Assembly: GCA_017515595.1 (NCBI GenBank)
Contig: JAFWFL010000046.1
Span: 1-44,171 of the forward strand
Direction of reading: 5' to 3'
Length of the DNA stretch: 44,171 nt
Source: Coriobacteriales bacterium
Lineage (GTDB): Bacteria; Actinomycetota; Coriobacteriia; Coriobacteriales; UMGS124
The translations under genes and the position numbers were made by a program. The notes beneath the pieces are model-generated. The model searched no databases, was not told the DNA's origin, and worked only from the letters and a program-made list of their open reading frames with translations. This document shows positions 16,868 through 25,536 of this stretch, in pieces; the first letter of the stretch is position 1, and every line of letters begins with the position of its first letter.

Positions 16868-17969
16868 TACAAATTCAAACGTACATTCTTCTGAGGAAAG
16901 AAAAAAGTCTATCCCAAAAGTCAGTATTATTATACCTGTTTATAAGGTAGAAAAATACCTTACGCGCTGTTTGGAAAGCGTTCTCAATCAAACAATGGGC
17001 GATTTTGAACTGCTATTGGTTGACGACGGCTCTCCGGATGAATCAGGAGCAATTTGCGATCATTATGCAACCCGTGATCAAAGAATACGTGTGTTTCATC
17101 AAGAGAATGCCGGAGCGCCTGCTGCTCGAAATAAAGCTTTGGATTATGCACGCGGTAAATGGGTTATGTTCCTCGATGCAGATGACTGGGCCGAACCTAC
17201 GATGCTCGCCGATCTTGTAGAGATCGGAGATACCAACAATCTCGAGCTCGTAATTGCAGGTTTTTATATCGATACTTATTGGAGCGATAATTTAAGCGAT
17301 TGTCTCACTCAAAAACTCTGCATTCCAAGCCGAATTTATGAATCACAGCAGAGCTTCCGAGAAAATGCTTATGAATTATTTGACCACAACCAGTTGTACT
17401 CTCCTTGGAATAAACTGTATTTGAGATCTTATATCGAAGATAATAATCTGAGATTCCCTCTTACATTCTGGGATGATTTTCCGTTTGTGCTCTCTGTTAT
17501 TCGCGATATAGAACGTGTAGGCGTTACAGAAGAAGCGTATTATCATTTTATCAGAGCTCGTGAAGACTCAGAAACTACGAGGTATCGCGAAGGAGTATAT
17601 GAGAAACGCGAAGAAGAACATACCTGGATGCTTGATATCTATGATCATTGGAATGTTCATGACAGCACAAGCATGGAAGTGGTATACCGCCGCTATTCAG
17701 AACGTTTAATTGGCTGTATAGAGAACGTGGTATGCAAACAGTCTCCGCTGTCGCGCTCAGAAAAGCTGCAAAAGATCAAACAGATGATTTCTACTCCTCA
17801 AGTAGAAGTTGCCGTTAAAAATACCGTACCGCATTCAACCATGATGCGAATAATGCTTTGGCCAATAAAGCACAAGCTTACCTACATGACCTACTGTGAA
17901 GGCAAATTTGTCTCATTTGTCAAACGTCACTCTACTCACATCTTTGCCAAACTCAAAGCTTCCAGATAA
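16860..17969 (+). CDS. Family 2 glycosyltransferase
   Basis: 369 residues with a GT-A fold at the N-terminus: VSIIIPVYKVEKYLTRCLES (21-40), the nucleotide-binding D55-D56-G57, and the metal-binding DADD at 106-109. The C-terminal half (about 200-369) is variable, without membrane segments. It transfers a sugar from a nucleotide sugar to an unknown acceptor, probably in surface polysaccharide synthesis. The start ATGAATAA overlaps the preceding gene by eight bases, so it is coupled to the LCP-like gene. It is followed at once by long hairpin element 1. Confidence 0.92.
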   Translation: MNNTNSNVHSSEERKKSIPKVSIIIPVYKVEKYLTRCLESVLNQTMGDFELLLVDDGSPDESGAICDHYATRDQRIRVFHQENAGAPAARNKALDYARGKWVMFLDADDWAEPTMLADLVEIGDTNNLELVIAGFYIDTYWSDNLSDCLTQKLCIPSRIYESQQSFRENAYELFDHNQLYSPWNKLYLRSYIEDNNLRFPLTFWDDFPFVLSVIRDIERVGVTEEAYYHFIRAREDSETTRYREGVYEKREEEHTWMLDIYDHWNVHDSTSMEVVYRRYSERLIGCIENVVCKQSPLSRSEKLQKIKQMISTPQVEVAVKNTVPHSTMMRIMLWPIKHKLTYMTYCEGKFVSFVKRHSTHIFAKLKASR

Positions 17970-17973
17970 CCAG

Positions 17974-18104
17974 CTTCTTCGACATTAATCTAAAAATGTA
18001 TCAGGGGAGGCAACACATTGAGTTCATCGCTCTCACCTTATAAAATCGCTCTGAACTAAATGTGTTGCCTCCCCTAATACATTTTTAGATTAATGTCGAA
18101 GAAG
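17974..18104. repeat. Long hairpin element 1 (46-bp arms, conserved 39-nt core)
   Basis: Arm 17974-18019 is the reverse complement of 18059-18104 at 45 of 46 positions; the only mismatch is C18002 against A18076. The 39-nt centre (18020-18058) has its own inner pairing AGTTCA/TGAACT and a direct repeat TCGCTCT (18027-18033 and 18046-18052). The same centre, inverted, lies in element 2 (28069-28207), but the arms there are different. It begins five bases after the glycosyltransferase stop. It could act as a bidirectional terminator, but it has no T tract and is far longer than needed. Confidence 0.95.
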
Positions 18105-18139
18105 AGCGAATTATATGGCTAATTTAAGGATTTACATTT

Positions 18140-18167
18140 TTGTTTAAACCGTTAGCCGGTCTATACA
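18140..18167 (+). promoter_or_regulatory. Weak promoter candidate for the carboxylase operon
   Basis: TTGTTT (18140-18145), a 16-base spacer and TATACA (18162-18167) in the 162-base stretch between hairpin element 1 and the carboxylase gene. The -35 is poor. The rest of this stretch holds nothing else I can name. Confidence 0.3.
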
Positions 18168-18266
18168 CAAGAGTGAAACAAACATACGTATACTGAACAA
18201 ACACGAACTTCGCCTGCTTGGCCATGAGCCTGCCAACATGTGCGATAAGACCTTAGGAGGTGCTCT

Positions 18267-20156
18267 TTGAAACCTTTACAGATTATGGATACAACCATTC
18301 GAGACGGTCAACAGTCTCTTTGGGCAACCCGTATGGCTATTGGCGACATGCTTCCCATCTTGCCAAAGATGGACCAAGTGGGCTACTGGGCAATAGAATC
18401 TTGGGGAGGCGCAACCTTTGACTCGTGTCTGAGGTTCTTGGACGAAAACCCCTGGGAGAGGCTCCGCGCTATCAAGAAGTCATGTCCGCAAACTAAGCTA
18501 TCCATGCTGGTACGCGGTCAAAACCTTGTTGGTTATCACCATTATTCGACAGATGTTGTTACCCGCTTTATTGAAGCAGCACATCATAACGGCATTGATG
18601 TATTCCGTGTATTCGATGCACTGAATGATATCAGAAATGTTAAAGACTGTGCTAAAGCTATTAAAGCATGTGGCGCTCACTTTGAGCCGGCAATTTCTTA
18701 CACCGTAAGTCCGGTTCATACACTTGATGCATATGTTGACTATGCAGTAGCGCTTAAAGAACTCGGAGCCGACTCGATTTGCGTTAAAGACATGGCCGGC
18801 TTGCTAACTCCTTACCGTACCGACAGGCTTACCCGTGCACTGCGTGAGGCTACAGATCTTCCTATACACTTGCACTGCCACTATGTTGGCGGTATGGCTC
18901 CCGCTAACTACATTAAGGGTACCGAGGCCGGTGCCGAGATTGTAGATACTGCAAGCGCTCCTTTGGCATTTGGTAACTCTCAACCTGCCGTTGAGATGAT
19001 TGTCGCTGCCTTTAAAGAATCGGGCTATGATACCGGTATTGATCTTGATTTGCTTTTTGAAATTGCCGAGTATTGGGAAGAAGTTCGTAAGCGTGCCCAT
19101 TATAAGCGTGGCGTTTCATCGCTCATTCATATGCAGGTTTATAAGCATCAGATTCCGGGCGGTATGATGAGCAACCTGGTTAGCCAGCTTGATGTTCAAC
19201 ATGCTGCAGACCGCCTTGGCGATGTAGTTAAAGAAATTCCTCGCGTACGCGCCGAGACCGGCTTCCCGCCGTTGGTAACTCCTATGAGTCAGATTGTTGG
19301 CACTCAGGCAGTATTCAATGTTCTTACCGGAAAACGCTGGAGTGTTGTTTCAGCCGAGATGAAGGATTATCTGGCCGGTAAATATGGCAAGGCGCCCGGA
19401 CCTCTGGATGAAGATATTCTTAAAAAGGTTATGGGCAACTCAGAGGTTTTGCCAGATGATATTGCGCCTTCTACACTTGCAACTCAAACTTTTGATGACT
19501 GCAAAGAAGAAATTGGAGCGCTTGCAAACAGTGATGAAGACGTTTTGATGTATGCACTCTTCCCCAATGAGGCGCGTGCGTTTTTGTCTAAACACCGTAC
19601 GGCAGACAAGGTTGAATTTATGCTCGCCGGAGAAAGCTCGGCAACAAAAGAGGAGGATTACGTGGACATTAACCAGATTCGCGAACTTATTCGCGCAGTT
19701 GAAGAGTCAAGTATTGGTGAGGTTACCATTAAGGAAGCCGGTTCAGAGATTACCGTGCGAAAGCCTGAAGTTGCTGCAGCGGCTACTTTTGCTGCGATGC
19801 CCGTTGCGGCTGCGGCTGCAGCTCCGGCTCCTGAAAAAGCAAAAGCTCCTGCTGCTCCGGCAGCCACAGATCATCCTGACAACTGGAAAGCCATTACGAG
19901 TCCTATGGTAGGAACCTTCTATGCCGCTCCTGCTCCTGACGCAGCTCCGTTTGTAAAGCTCGGTGACGAGATTATGGCCGGACAAACCATGTGTATTGTT
20001 GAGGCCATGAAGCTTATGAATGAGATTCCTGCCGAGACCATGTGTATTGTCAAAGAGATTTGTGTCGAAAACGCCCAGCCGGTTGAGTTTGGACAAGCGC
20101 TCTTCTATGTTGAACCCATTGACTCGAACTCCGGAAAAGAAAAGTTAGGGGAGTAG
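18267..20156 (+). CDS. Pyruvate carboxylase/oxaloacetate decarboxylase-type carboxyltransferase fused to biotin carrier
   Basis: 629 residues. Residues 1-450 are an OadA/PycB carboxyltransferase: MDTTIRDGQQSLWATR (7-22), CVKDMAGLLTPYR with the metal-site region Lys174 (172-184), and HLHCH (201-205). Residues 466-629 are a full AccB-type carrier: an AccB N-terminus (DINQIRELIRAVEES), an Ala/Pro-rich linker, and the lipoyl-like domain with the biotin site EAMKLMNEI (Lys582). With AccC next door the pair can build a biotin-dependent carboxylase, most simply pyruvate plus bicarbonate to oxaloacetate. No oadB sodium pump is present. Starts at TTG 18267, five bases after TAGGAGGTG. An internal start may also release the carrier. 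Confidence 0.9.
   Translation: MKPLQIMDTTIRDGQQSLWATRMAIGDMLPILPKMDQVGYWAIESWGGATFDSCLRFLDENPWERLRAIKKSCPQTKLSMLVRGQNLVGYHHYSTDVVTRFIEAAHHNGIDVFRVFDALNDIRNVKDCAKAIKACGAHFEPAISYTVSPVHTLDAYVDYAVALKELGADSICVKDMAGLLTPYRTDRLTRALREATDLPIHLHCHYVGGMAPANYIKGTEAGAEIVDTASAPLAFGNSQPAVEMIVAAFKESGYDTGIDLDLLFEIAEYWEEVRKRAHYKRGVSSLIHMQVYKHQIPGGMMSNLVSQLDVQHAADRLGDVVKEIPRVRAETGFPPLVTPMSQIVGTQAVFNVLTGKRWSVVSAEMKDYLAGKYGKAPGPLDEDILKKVMGNSEVLPDDIAPSTLATQTFDDCKEEIGALANSDEDVLMYALFPNEARAFLSKHRTADKVEFMLAGESSATKEEDYVDINQIRELIRAVEESSIGEVTIKEAGSEITVRKPEVAAAATFAAMPVAAAAAAPAPEKAKAPAAPAATDHPDNWKAITSPMVGTFYAAPAPDAAPFVKLGDEIMAGQTMCIVEAMKLMNEIPAETMCIVKEICVENAQPVEFGQALFYVEPIDSNSGKEKLGE
19662..20156 (+). CDS. accB: Possible nested in-frame biotin carboxyl carrier protein (internal start)
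   Basis: In the same frame as the fusion, GTG 19662 is preceded by AGAGGAGG (19649-19656) at a spacing of five bases, as good a ribosome site as any in the window. The product would be 164 residues beginning MDINQIRELIRAVEES, which is just where stand-alone AccB proteins begin. It would keep the linker and the biotinyl domain (Lys117 of this form). Thus one gene may make both a fused and a free carrier. The internal start is seen in the sequence; its use is inference. Confidence 0.5.
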   Translation: MDINQIRELIRAVEESSIGEVTIKEAGSEITVRKPEVAAAATFAAMPVAAAAAAPAPEKAKAPAAPAATDHPDNWKAITSPMVGTFYAAPAPDAAPFVKLGDEIMAGQTMCIVEAMKLMNEIPAETMCIVKEICVENAQPVEFGQALFYVEPIDSNSGKEKLGE

Positions 20157-20157
20157 T

Positions 20158-21513
20158 ATGTTCTCTCGCGTTCTCGTTGCAAACCGCGGAGAAATTGCAT
20201 TGAGGGTAGTAAGAGCTCTCCACGAGCTTGGTGTAGAAGCGGTTGTTGCTCATTCGCTGGCTGACCGCGATACGCGTGCTGTTCAGGAAGCAGATATTGC
20301 CGTTTGCATTGGACCCGCGCAAAGCGCCCAAAGTTATTTAAGCATACCTGCCGTTATTGGTGCCGCAAATGCCTGGAAATGCGAGGCGGTTCACCCGGGA
20401 TACGGTTTTTTGTCAGAGAATTCAGAGTTTGCAAGAGCATGCGCCGCAAACGGATTGGTATTTATTGGCCCGGACGCAGATGTGATTGACAGAATGGGCG
20501 AGAAGTCCAATGCCAAGCAAACCATGAAAGCAGCCGGTGTTCCAACGGTACCCGGTAGCGACGGCGAAGCAGATACGCTCGAAGAAGCTTTTGCCGTGGC
20601 TGAAGAAATTGGGTATCCGCTGCTTATTAAGGCTTCGGCCGGCGGCGGAGGAAAAGGCATGCGAGAGGCATGGTCTAAAGACGAGCTTGAGCGTGCCTAT
20701 ACAACCGCTCGTTCAGAGTCGCGTGTAGCTTTTGGAAACGATGCCGTTTACATGGAGCGTCTCGTACAAAAACCCCGCCATGTAGAAGTACAGGTTTTGG
20801 CGGATAAGTTTGGAAATGCAATTCATCTGTGCGAGCGTGACTGTTCGGTACAGCGCAGGCATCAAAAGCTTATAGAAGAAGCTCCCTCTCCCGCACTTAC
20901 TCCCGAGCTGAGGCAAAGAATGGGCGAAGCCGCCGTTCGCGCCGTGAAAGAAGTGGGATACACAAATGCCGGTACCATCGAGTTTTTGCTTGATGCCGAC
21001 GGCAGCTTTTATTTCATGGAAATGAATACTCGTATTCAGGTTGAGCACCCGGTTACCGAGCAAATCACGCTTACCGATCTTGTTAAAGAGCAGATTCGCA
21101 TTGCAGCCGGAGAGCCTATGACCATTGCCTGTCGTGCTCCGTTTTCTCCGTGCGGACATGCGTTTGAGTTCCGTATTAATGCCGAGGATACCAATCATAA
21201 CTTCAGGCCTTGTCCCGGGACCTTAAAGCGTTTTGTTGTTCCCGGTGGTCCCGGTGTGCGTGTTGATACCCACGCATATGAAGGATATGCGATTCCGCCA
21301 ACCTATGACTCTTTGGTTGCAAAGCTTATTGTATGGGGATCAAGCCGCGAAGAAGCCCTTGCCCGAGCAGAGCGTGCACTCAAAGAATTCCAGATCGAAG
21401 GCATAGAAACCACGATACCTTTCCATTTGGCCGCCTTGCAAAATGAAGCATTCAGAAAAGGCGAAGTATATACTGATTTCATCCCAACCTATTTACCGGG
21501 TTTCCTTGCGTAA
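20158..21513 (+). CDS. accC: Biotin carboxylase
   Basis: 451 residues, normal for AccC. ATP-grasp protein: N-terminal VLVANRGEIALRVVRALHELG, the glycine-rich ATP loop KASAGGGGKGMR (about 155-166), the EMNTRIQVEHPVTE active-site stretch (about 285-298) and the RINAED element. It carboxylates the biotin on the carrier encoded just upstream. ATG 20158 is one base after the upstream stop and is preceded by AGGGGAG. No separate accA or accD is in the window, so its partner may be the fused carboxyltransferase, the acetyl-CoA carboxylase encoded elsewhere, or both. Confidence 0.96.
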   Translation: MFSRVLVANRGEIALRVVRALHELGVEAVVAHSLADRDTRAVQEADIAVCIGPAQSAQSYLSIPAVIGAANAWKCEAVHPGYGFLSENSEFARACAANGLVFIGPDADVIDRMGEKSNAKQTMKAAGVPTVPGSDGEADTLEEAFAVAEEIGYPLLIKASAGGGGKGMREAWSKDELERAYTTARSESRVAFGNDAVYMERLVQKPRHVEVQVLADKFGNAIHLCERDCSVQRRHQKLIEEAPSPALTPELRQRMGEAAVRAVKEVGYTNAGTIEFLLDADGSFYFMEMNTRIQVEHPVTEQITLTDLVKEQIRIAAGEPMTIACRAPFSPCGHAFEFRINAEDTNHNFRPCPGTLKRFVVPGGPGVRVDTHAYEGYAIPPTYDSLVAKLIVWGSSREEALARAERALKEFQIEGIETTIPFHLAALQNEAFRKGEVYTDFIPTYLPGFLA

Positions 21514-21532
21514 TAATCTGGGGTAAACTATA

Positions 21533-21577
21533 CCGTGCACAATCTTCTTGTTTAAGGGGACTGTGCACGGATATTTT
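21533..21577 (+). terminator. Hairpin terminator after accC
   Basis: Stem CCGTGCACA (21533-21541) with TGTGCACGG (21562-21570), a 20-base loop and then ATATTTT. It begins 20 bases after accC. Confidence 0.6.
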
Positions 21578-21613
21578 GTAATGTGTAAATGATGATTATG
21601 AGGGGAGTGGATT

Positions 21614-21972
21614 ATGAGCCAGGATATCCAGTTTAATGGGCTCGTAGTCGCTGCTGACGTTGTAGAAACCATTGTGCGACTTTCGGCCGAGAAGGTAGAT
21701 GGTGTCGCATGCGTTGGTAGCTCAACAGATCTTCCGACTGTATTTTCTATGTTTGGATCTAAAAAAGTATCCTCAGTTCCGGCTGTTGGAGTAAAAGTAG
21801 AAGACGATGCGATGAGAATCGCCGTTCATGTTTCGGTTTTCTTTGGCTTTCCTTTTAAAAGCTTGCAGAAGAGATCAGGAGCTCGGTATCTGCCGGTGTG
21901 GAATCTCAGGTAGGTATCAGTGTGAGCGGTGTTGACGTGTTCATAGATGCCCTTGTTTTTGCAAAGGAGTAA
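21614..21972 (+). pseudogene. Asp23-family protein gene with a frameshift
   Basis: Frame 1 (from ATG 21614, with GGGGAG upstream) gives a good Asp23 domain up to about VSVFFGFPFK, then random sequence and a stop at 21913. From about 21860 the -1 frame restores the family sequence (LAEEIRSSVSAGVESQVGISVSGVDVFIDALVF...) to a stop at 21970-21972, 6 bases before nusB. One missing A in the AAAA run at 21857-21860 (AAA-AAG coding Lys-Lys) explains the break. It is either a real inactivating deletion, a sequencing error or, less likely, a slippage site. It precedes nusB, where a short Asp23 protein is common in Gram-positives. Confidence 0.85.
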
Positions 21973-21978
21973 ATACAA

Positions 21979-22530
21979 GTGTCAAGCATTTTAGTTGGCC
22001 GTACACGTTCACGCGCACAGGCTCTGCAAATCATATTCCAGGCGAATGTTCAGGAAATAGACGTCTATGATCTTCTCGACAGAGCAGATTATGTTTTGGA
22101 AGACGGTCCTTTGAGCCCGTATGCAGAGACACTCTCAAGAGGCGTTGCAAGAAACCGTTTAAGCATTGACAAGCTCATTGGCGGTTTGTCGGAGAACTGG
22201 GGTATTAATCGTATGCCTCAGGTTGACAAAGCTATTATGTCCATAGCGATTTATGAGATGTTTTGTGAGCCTAATGTTGATATTTCGGTCTCTATTAATG
22301 AAGCTGTTGAGATAAGCAAAGTTTTTGGTACCGAGGATTCACCCTCGTTTATTAACGGTATTCTCGGACGTGTTTCAAGGCTTATGGATGAATATCCTTT
22401 ATATAGTCTCGAAGAGCTGGCCCGGATTATTCAGGAAACACCATCAGATTCTTCAATAAACGAGCAAATCAGTGAAGAATCTGTCTCTCAGGAACAAGAA
22501 GAATCCGTACAAGTTACTGAACAAGCGTAG
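21979..22530 (+). CDS. nusB: Transcription antitermination protein NusB
   Basis: All-helical RNA-binding protein that joins the NusA/S10 antitermination complex on rRNA operons. Core residues about 8-140 show the family pattern (RSRAQALQIIFQ..., PQVDKAIMSIAIYEM, ISINEAVEISKVFGTEDSPSFINGILGRV). The C-terminus (150-183) is an acidic Glu/Gln/Ser-rich extension beyond the normal length. GTG 21979 has AAGGAG nine bases upstream, located inside the end of the frameshifted Asp23 gene. A possible xseB follows after six bases. Confidence 0.95.
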   Translation: MSSILVGRTRSRAQALQIIFQANVQEIDVYDLLDRADYVLEDGPLSPYAETLSRGVARNRLSIDKLIGGLSENWGINRMPQVDKAIMSIAIYEMFCEPNVDISVSINEAVEISKVFGTEDSPSFINGILGRVSRLMDEYPLYSLEELARIIQETPSDSSINEQISEESVSQEQEESVQVTEQA

Positions 22531-22536
22531 TTTTGC

Positions 22537-22791
22537 ATGGATACAAAAGCTTCTTTACATGAACTTGTTGACAAACTTGACAATATACTTAATCAGGTAA
22601 GGAGCCCGCAGACTCCGCTTGAGAAGAGTCTCGATTTACTTGATGAAGCCGTTACGGTTGGTCTCGAAGCAGTAAAAAAGGTAGATATTGAGCCATTATC
22701 GCCCAGCGAGAGTTTGAAGTCTGAGCCCTGTCATGATAATATGGCATCCCAAGAAGACCGGGATTTGCAAGAGACAGTTGAGATTGTGTAA
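22537..22791 (+). CDS. Probable exodeoxyribonuclease VII small subunit-like protein
   Basis: 84 residues. The first 50 form two helices with the XseB pattern (SLHELVDKLDNILNQVRSP...PLEKSLDLLDEAVTVGLEAVKKVD), the rest is an acidic tail. XseB family members are 60-85 residues and bind the catalytic XseA. xseA is not in this window, though in many genomes xseA-xseB lie near nusB, dxs, tlyA and recN, which supports the call. It lies six bases after nusB and nine bases before dxs. Confidence 0.6.
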   Translation: MDTKASLHELVDKLDNILNQVRSPQTPLEKSLDLLDEAVTVGLEAVKKVDIEPLSPSESLKSEPCHDNMASQEDRDLQETVEIV

Positions 22792-22800
22792 GGAAGCTTT

Positions 22801-24708
22801 ATGAGTGCATTAGATGACGTTCTCAATAAGGAATCACTTTCGCAATTAAATACTCAGGAACTTAATGAGCTTGCAGAGGATTTGCGAGCAGAGATGATAG
22901 CTGCCACCTCATTAAACGGTGGCCATCTCGCTTCTTCTTTAGGTGCTGTTGAGCTTATAATAGCCGCTCACAGAGTTCTTGATTTGCCTCATGATAAGCT
23001 TTTGTTTGACGTTGGTCACCAAGCTTATGCACACAAAATGCTAACAGGCCGTTTGGGAGGGTTTTCTCAATTACGTCAAAGCGGCGGAGTCTCCGGTTTT
23101 ACACGTCGCAACGAATCTGTCTTTGATGTTCATGATTCAGGTCATGCTTCTGACGCAGTAGCCACTGCCGCGGGTATTGCAACGGCCCGTGATTACTTAG
23201 GCGGAGACGAGAAGATTGTCACTATAGTTGGCGATGCTTCAATAGCCGGAGGTCTTTCTTTTGAAGCGCTTAACTACGCTGGCCAGGCTCAGCTCAAAAA
23301 GTTTGTAGTTATACTGAATGACAATGAAATGAGCATAGCGCCATCTGTTGGCGCATTGTCTTCTTATCTTGCATATTTGCGCACGAATCCTCACTATACC
23401 AATACGAGAGACCAGTTGGAGGCGCATCTTGCGAGCACAGGGCATATCGGAGACATCTTAGTTCGCTTGGGCGAGCGGGCAAAACAAGCAACAAAGACGT
23501 TTTTTGTCCCCGGGATGTTATTTGAAGAGTTTGGGTTTACCTATCTTGGTCCTATTAACGGTCATGATATACACAGTGTAGAAGATACCCTCATTCGAGG
23601 ACTTTCGCTTGATTGTCCTGTTTTAATACATGCGATTACCCAAAAGGGTAAAGGTTTTGAACCTGCCGAGAAAAACCCTGAGATATTTCATGGTGTAGGT
23701 CCCTTTGATGCAAAAACAGGAGAGCTGTTAAAGAAGAGTTCTTCAAATCCTACGTGTACGCAAGTTTTTGCAGAAACCCTTTTGGAAGAAGCAAAAAAAG
23801 ATGAGTCGATTGTTGCAATTACCGCAGCAATGCCCGACGGTACAGGTCTCGCGTTATTACGTGACAAAATGCCAAAAAGGTTCTTTGATGTTGGTATTGC
23901 CGAGGAATGTGCGGTAACCCTTGCATCAGGCATGGCTATTCAAGGTCTGACACCGGTTGTTGCGATCTACTCAACATTTTTACAGCGTGCTTATGATGAG
24001 ATAAGTACTAATATTTGCTTACCTCAGCATCATGTTATTTTTGCCGTTGATCGTGCAGGTCTTGTGGGAGAAGACGGCTCTACACATCATGGCATGTTTG
24101 ATATCGCATATCTACGGACATTACCCCATATGCGCATTATTGCTCCTTCGAATTCTGACGAACTTAAAAACGCACTAAAATTTGCCTTAAAACTTGATGG
24201 CCCGGTAGCAATAAGATACCCGCGCGGGTCTTTGCCCATGGCTCAGGAATCTCAACAAGAACCTTTTAATTTTTTGGCACGTGAAGCATGGACTTCTCTC
24301 GAAGATACGTCTTTGATTCCTCAAATTACCGTTCTTGCTCTCGGCAAAATGGTGAATGTTGCAATAGAAGCGTGTAAGACAATCGCACAAACATACTCAG
24401 TTTCTGTTATTGACATGAGATGGGCTAAGCCTATAGATACAGAAGCCGTAAAGCGCGCATGTCAAAGCAAGCTTGTAGTTACTTTGGAAGACGGGACAAA
24501 AGAGGGCGGCTTTGGAAGCGGAGTGCTCGAGGAAATTTCGGATTCCGGACGTAACGCAAATACTTTGATTCTTGGATTACCTGCTGACTATATATCTCAT
24601 GGGTCTCTTAATGATCTTTACAGGCAATGCGGCATTGATTCTCAGGGCGTAGCAGATTCAATTCTTGAACGTGCATCTTCACTCATTGATAACGGTTCTG
24701 ACAAATGA
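22801..24708 (+). CDS. dxs: 1-deoxy-D-xylulose-5-phosphate synthase
   Basis: First step of the MEP isoprenoid pathway: pyruvate plus glyceraldehyde 3-phosphate to DXP, using thiamine diphosphate. 635 residues: ThDP-binding GDASIAGGLSFEALNYAG (about 147-164), VGHQAYAHKMLTGR (about 70-83), the central transketolase domain with GLVGEDGSTHHGMFDIAYL, and the C-terminal transketolase domain. The GDGxx of most DXS proteins is read GDAS here, a mild variant. ATG 22801 follows AAGGAAG. The last four bases overlap tlyA (ATGA). Confidence 0.97.
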   Translation: MSALDDVLNKESLSQLNTQELNELAEDLRAEMIAATSLNGGHLASSLGAVELIIAAHRVLDLPHDKLLFDVGHQAYAHKMLTGRLGGFSQLRQSGGVSGFTRRNESVFDVHDSGHASDAVATAAGIATARDYLGGDEKIVTIVGDASIAGGLSFEALNYAGQAQLKKFVVILNDNEMSIAPSVGALSSYLAYLRTNPHYTNTRDQLEAHLASTGHIGDILVRLGERAKQATKTFFVPGMLFEEFGFTYLGPINGHDIHSVEDTLIRGLSLDCPVLIHAITQKGKGFEPAEKNPEIFHGVGPFDAKTGELLKKSSSNPTCTQVFAETLLEEAKKDESIVAITAAMPDGTGLALLRDKMPKRFFDVGIAEECAVTLASGMAIQGLTPVVAIYSTFLQRAYDEISTNICLPQHHVIFAVDRAGLVGEDGSTHHGMFDIAYLRTLPHMRIIAPSNSDELKNALKFALKLDGPVAIRYPRGSLPMAQESQQEPFNFLAREAWTSLEDTSLIPQITVLALGKMVNVAIEACKTIAQTYSVSVIDMRWAKPIDTEAVKRACQSKLVVTLEDGTKEGGFGSGVLEEISDSGRNANTLILGLPADYISHGSLNDLYRQCGIDSQGVADSILERASSLIDNGSDK

Positions 24709-25526
24709 GCAATAAAACCATTAAAATTCGGCTTGATGAGGAACTTGTTGAGCAAGGTTACTTTTTAACGACTGAAGATGCTCTGCGAGCGATTATGGAG
24801 GGACGAGTTTCATCACACGGTGAACGACTTACGCAAGCAGGCAAGCAAGTACCGCATGGAATTGATATACATGTAAAGGGAACAAAGACATCTGAAATAG
24901 GATATGTAGGGCGCGGAGGCCTTAAACTCGCGGGAGCTCTTAAGAATTTTTGTATTGATGTCAACGGTAAACGCTGCCTTGATGCGGGATGCTCTACCGG
25001 AGGATTCACAGATTGCCTTTTAAAGCACGGCGCAAGTCATGTAGTTGCGATAGATGTAGGGTACGGTCAGTTTGACTGGAGTCTGCGCAATGATAATCGC
25101 ATAAGTCTTTTTGAAAGAACAAATATCTGTAATGTAACACCACAGGATATTGGCGGAGCATGTGATTTGATTGTTGCCGACGTTTCTTTTACGTCGATTG
25201 AACATATCGCAGAAGCCCTTGTTTTGCTCATGAATAATAAAGCTGAGCTATGCAGTTTGGTAAAGCCTCAATTTGAAGCGAATTCTCATGAAGTAGAAGA
25301 AGGCGGAATTGTACGTGATATCAATGTCCATAAGAGAGTTTTAATGGATGTTGTTAAAACCTGTGATGCAAACGGTCTCTGTGTACAGGATGTCTGTGTT
25401 TCTCCTATAACAGGTGCAAAAGGGAACAGAGAGTACTTTGTATATGCAATAAAATCCTTGCAGTCGCATACATCTCCTGATATAAATACTAAAATTGAAC
25501 GCATCTGCGGTATCGGTACGGTTTAA
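24705..25526 (+). CDS. tlyA: TlyA-family rRNA 2'-O-methyltransferase (hemolysin A homologue)
   Basis: 273 residues: N-terminal S4 RNA-binding domain (about 1-60), then a FtsJ-type SAM methyltransferase with VGRGGLKLAGAL, the SAM loop LDAGCSTGGFTDCLL (about 85-99), DVGYGQ and LVKPQFE. In mycobacteria TlyA methylates 16S C1409 and 23S C1920 and gives capreomycin sensitivity. The short N-terminal variant in Firmicutes modifies only 16S; this protein carries the S4 domain but which substrates it uses cannot be judged by eye. It overlaps dxs by four bases. Confidence 0.95.
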   Translation: MSNKTIKIRLDEELVEQGYFLTTEDALRAIMEGRVSSHGERLTQAGKQVPHGIDIHVKGTKTSEIGYVGRGGLKLAGALKNFCIDVNGKRCLDAGCSTGGFTDCLLKHGASHVVAIDVGYGQFDWSLRNDNRISLFERTNICNVTPQDIGGACDLIVADVSFTSIEHIAEALVLLMNNKAELCSLVKPQFEANSHEVEEGGIVRDINVHKRVLMDVVKTCDANGLCVQDVCVSPITGAKGNREYFVYAIKSLQSHTSPDINTKIERICGIGTV

Positions 25527-25536
25527 GAGGTCAGTT

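Noticed and set aside
17974-18104. Hairpin element 1 as a plain intrinsic terminator
   Set aside because: A 46-bp stem and 39-nt loop without a T tract, sharing its loop with a distant element with different arms, is not explained by termination alone, though it might still stop transcription.
18267-20156. Sodium-pumping oxaloacetate decarboxylase alpha subunit
   Set aside because: No oadB or oadG nearby, and an accC gene follows directly, so a soluble carboxylase is more likely.
21851-21865. Programmed -1 frameshifting in the Asp23 gene
   Set aside because: The sequence is not a standard slippery heptamer: the tRNA on AAA would have to re-pair on TAA. A run of four As is also too short for ordinary transcriptional slippage.
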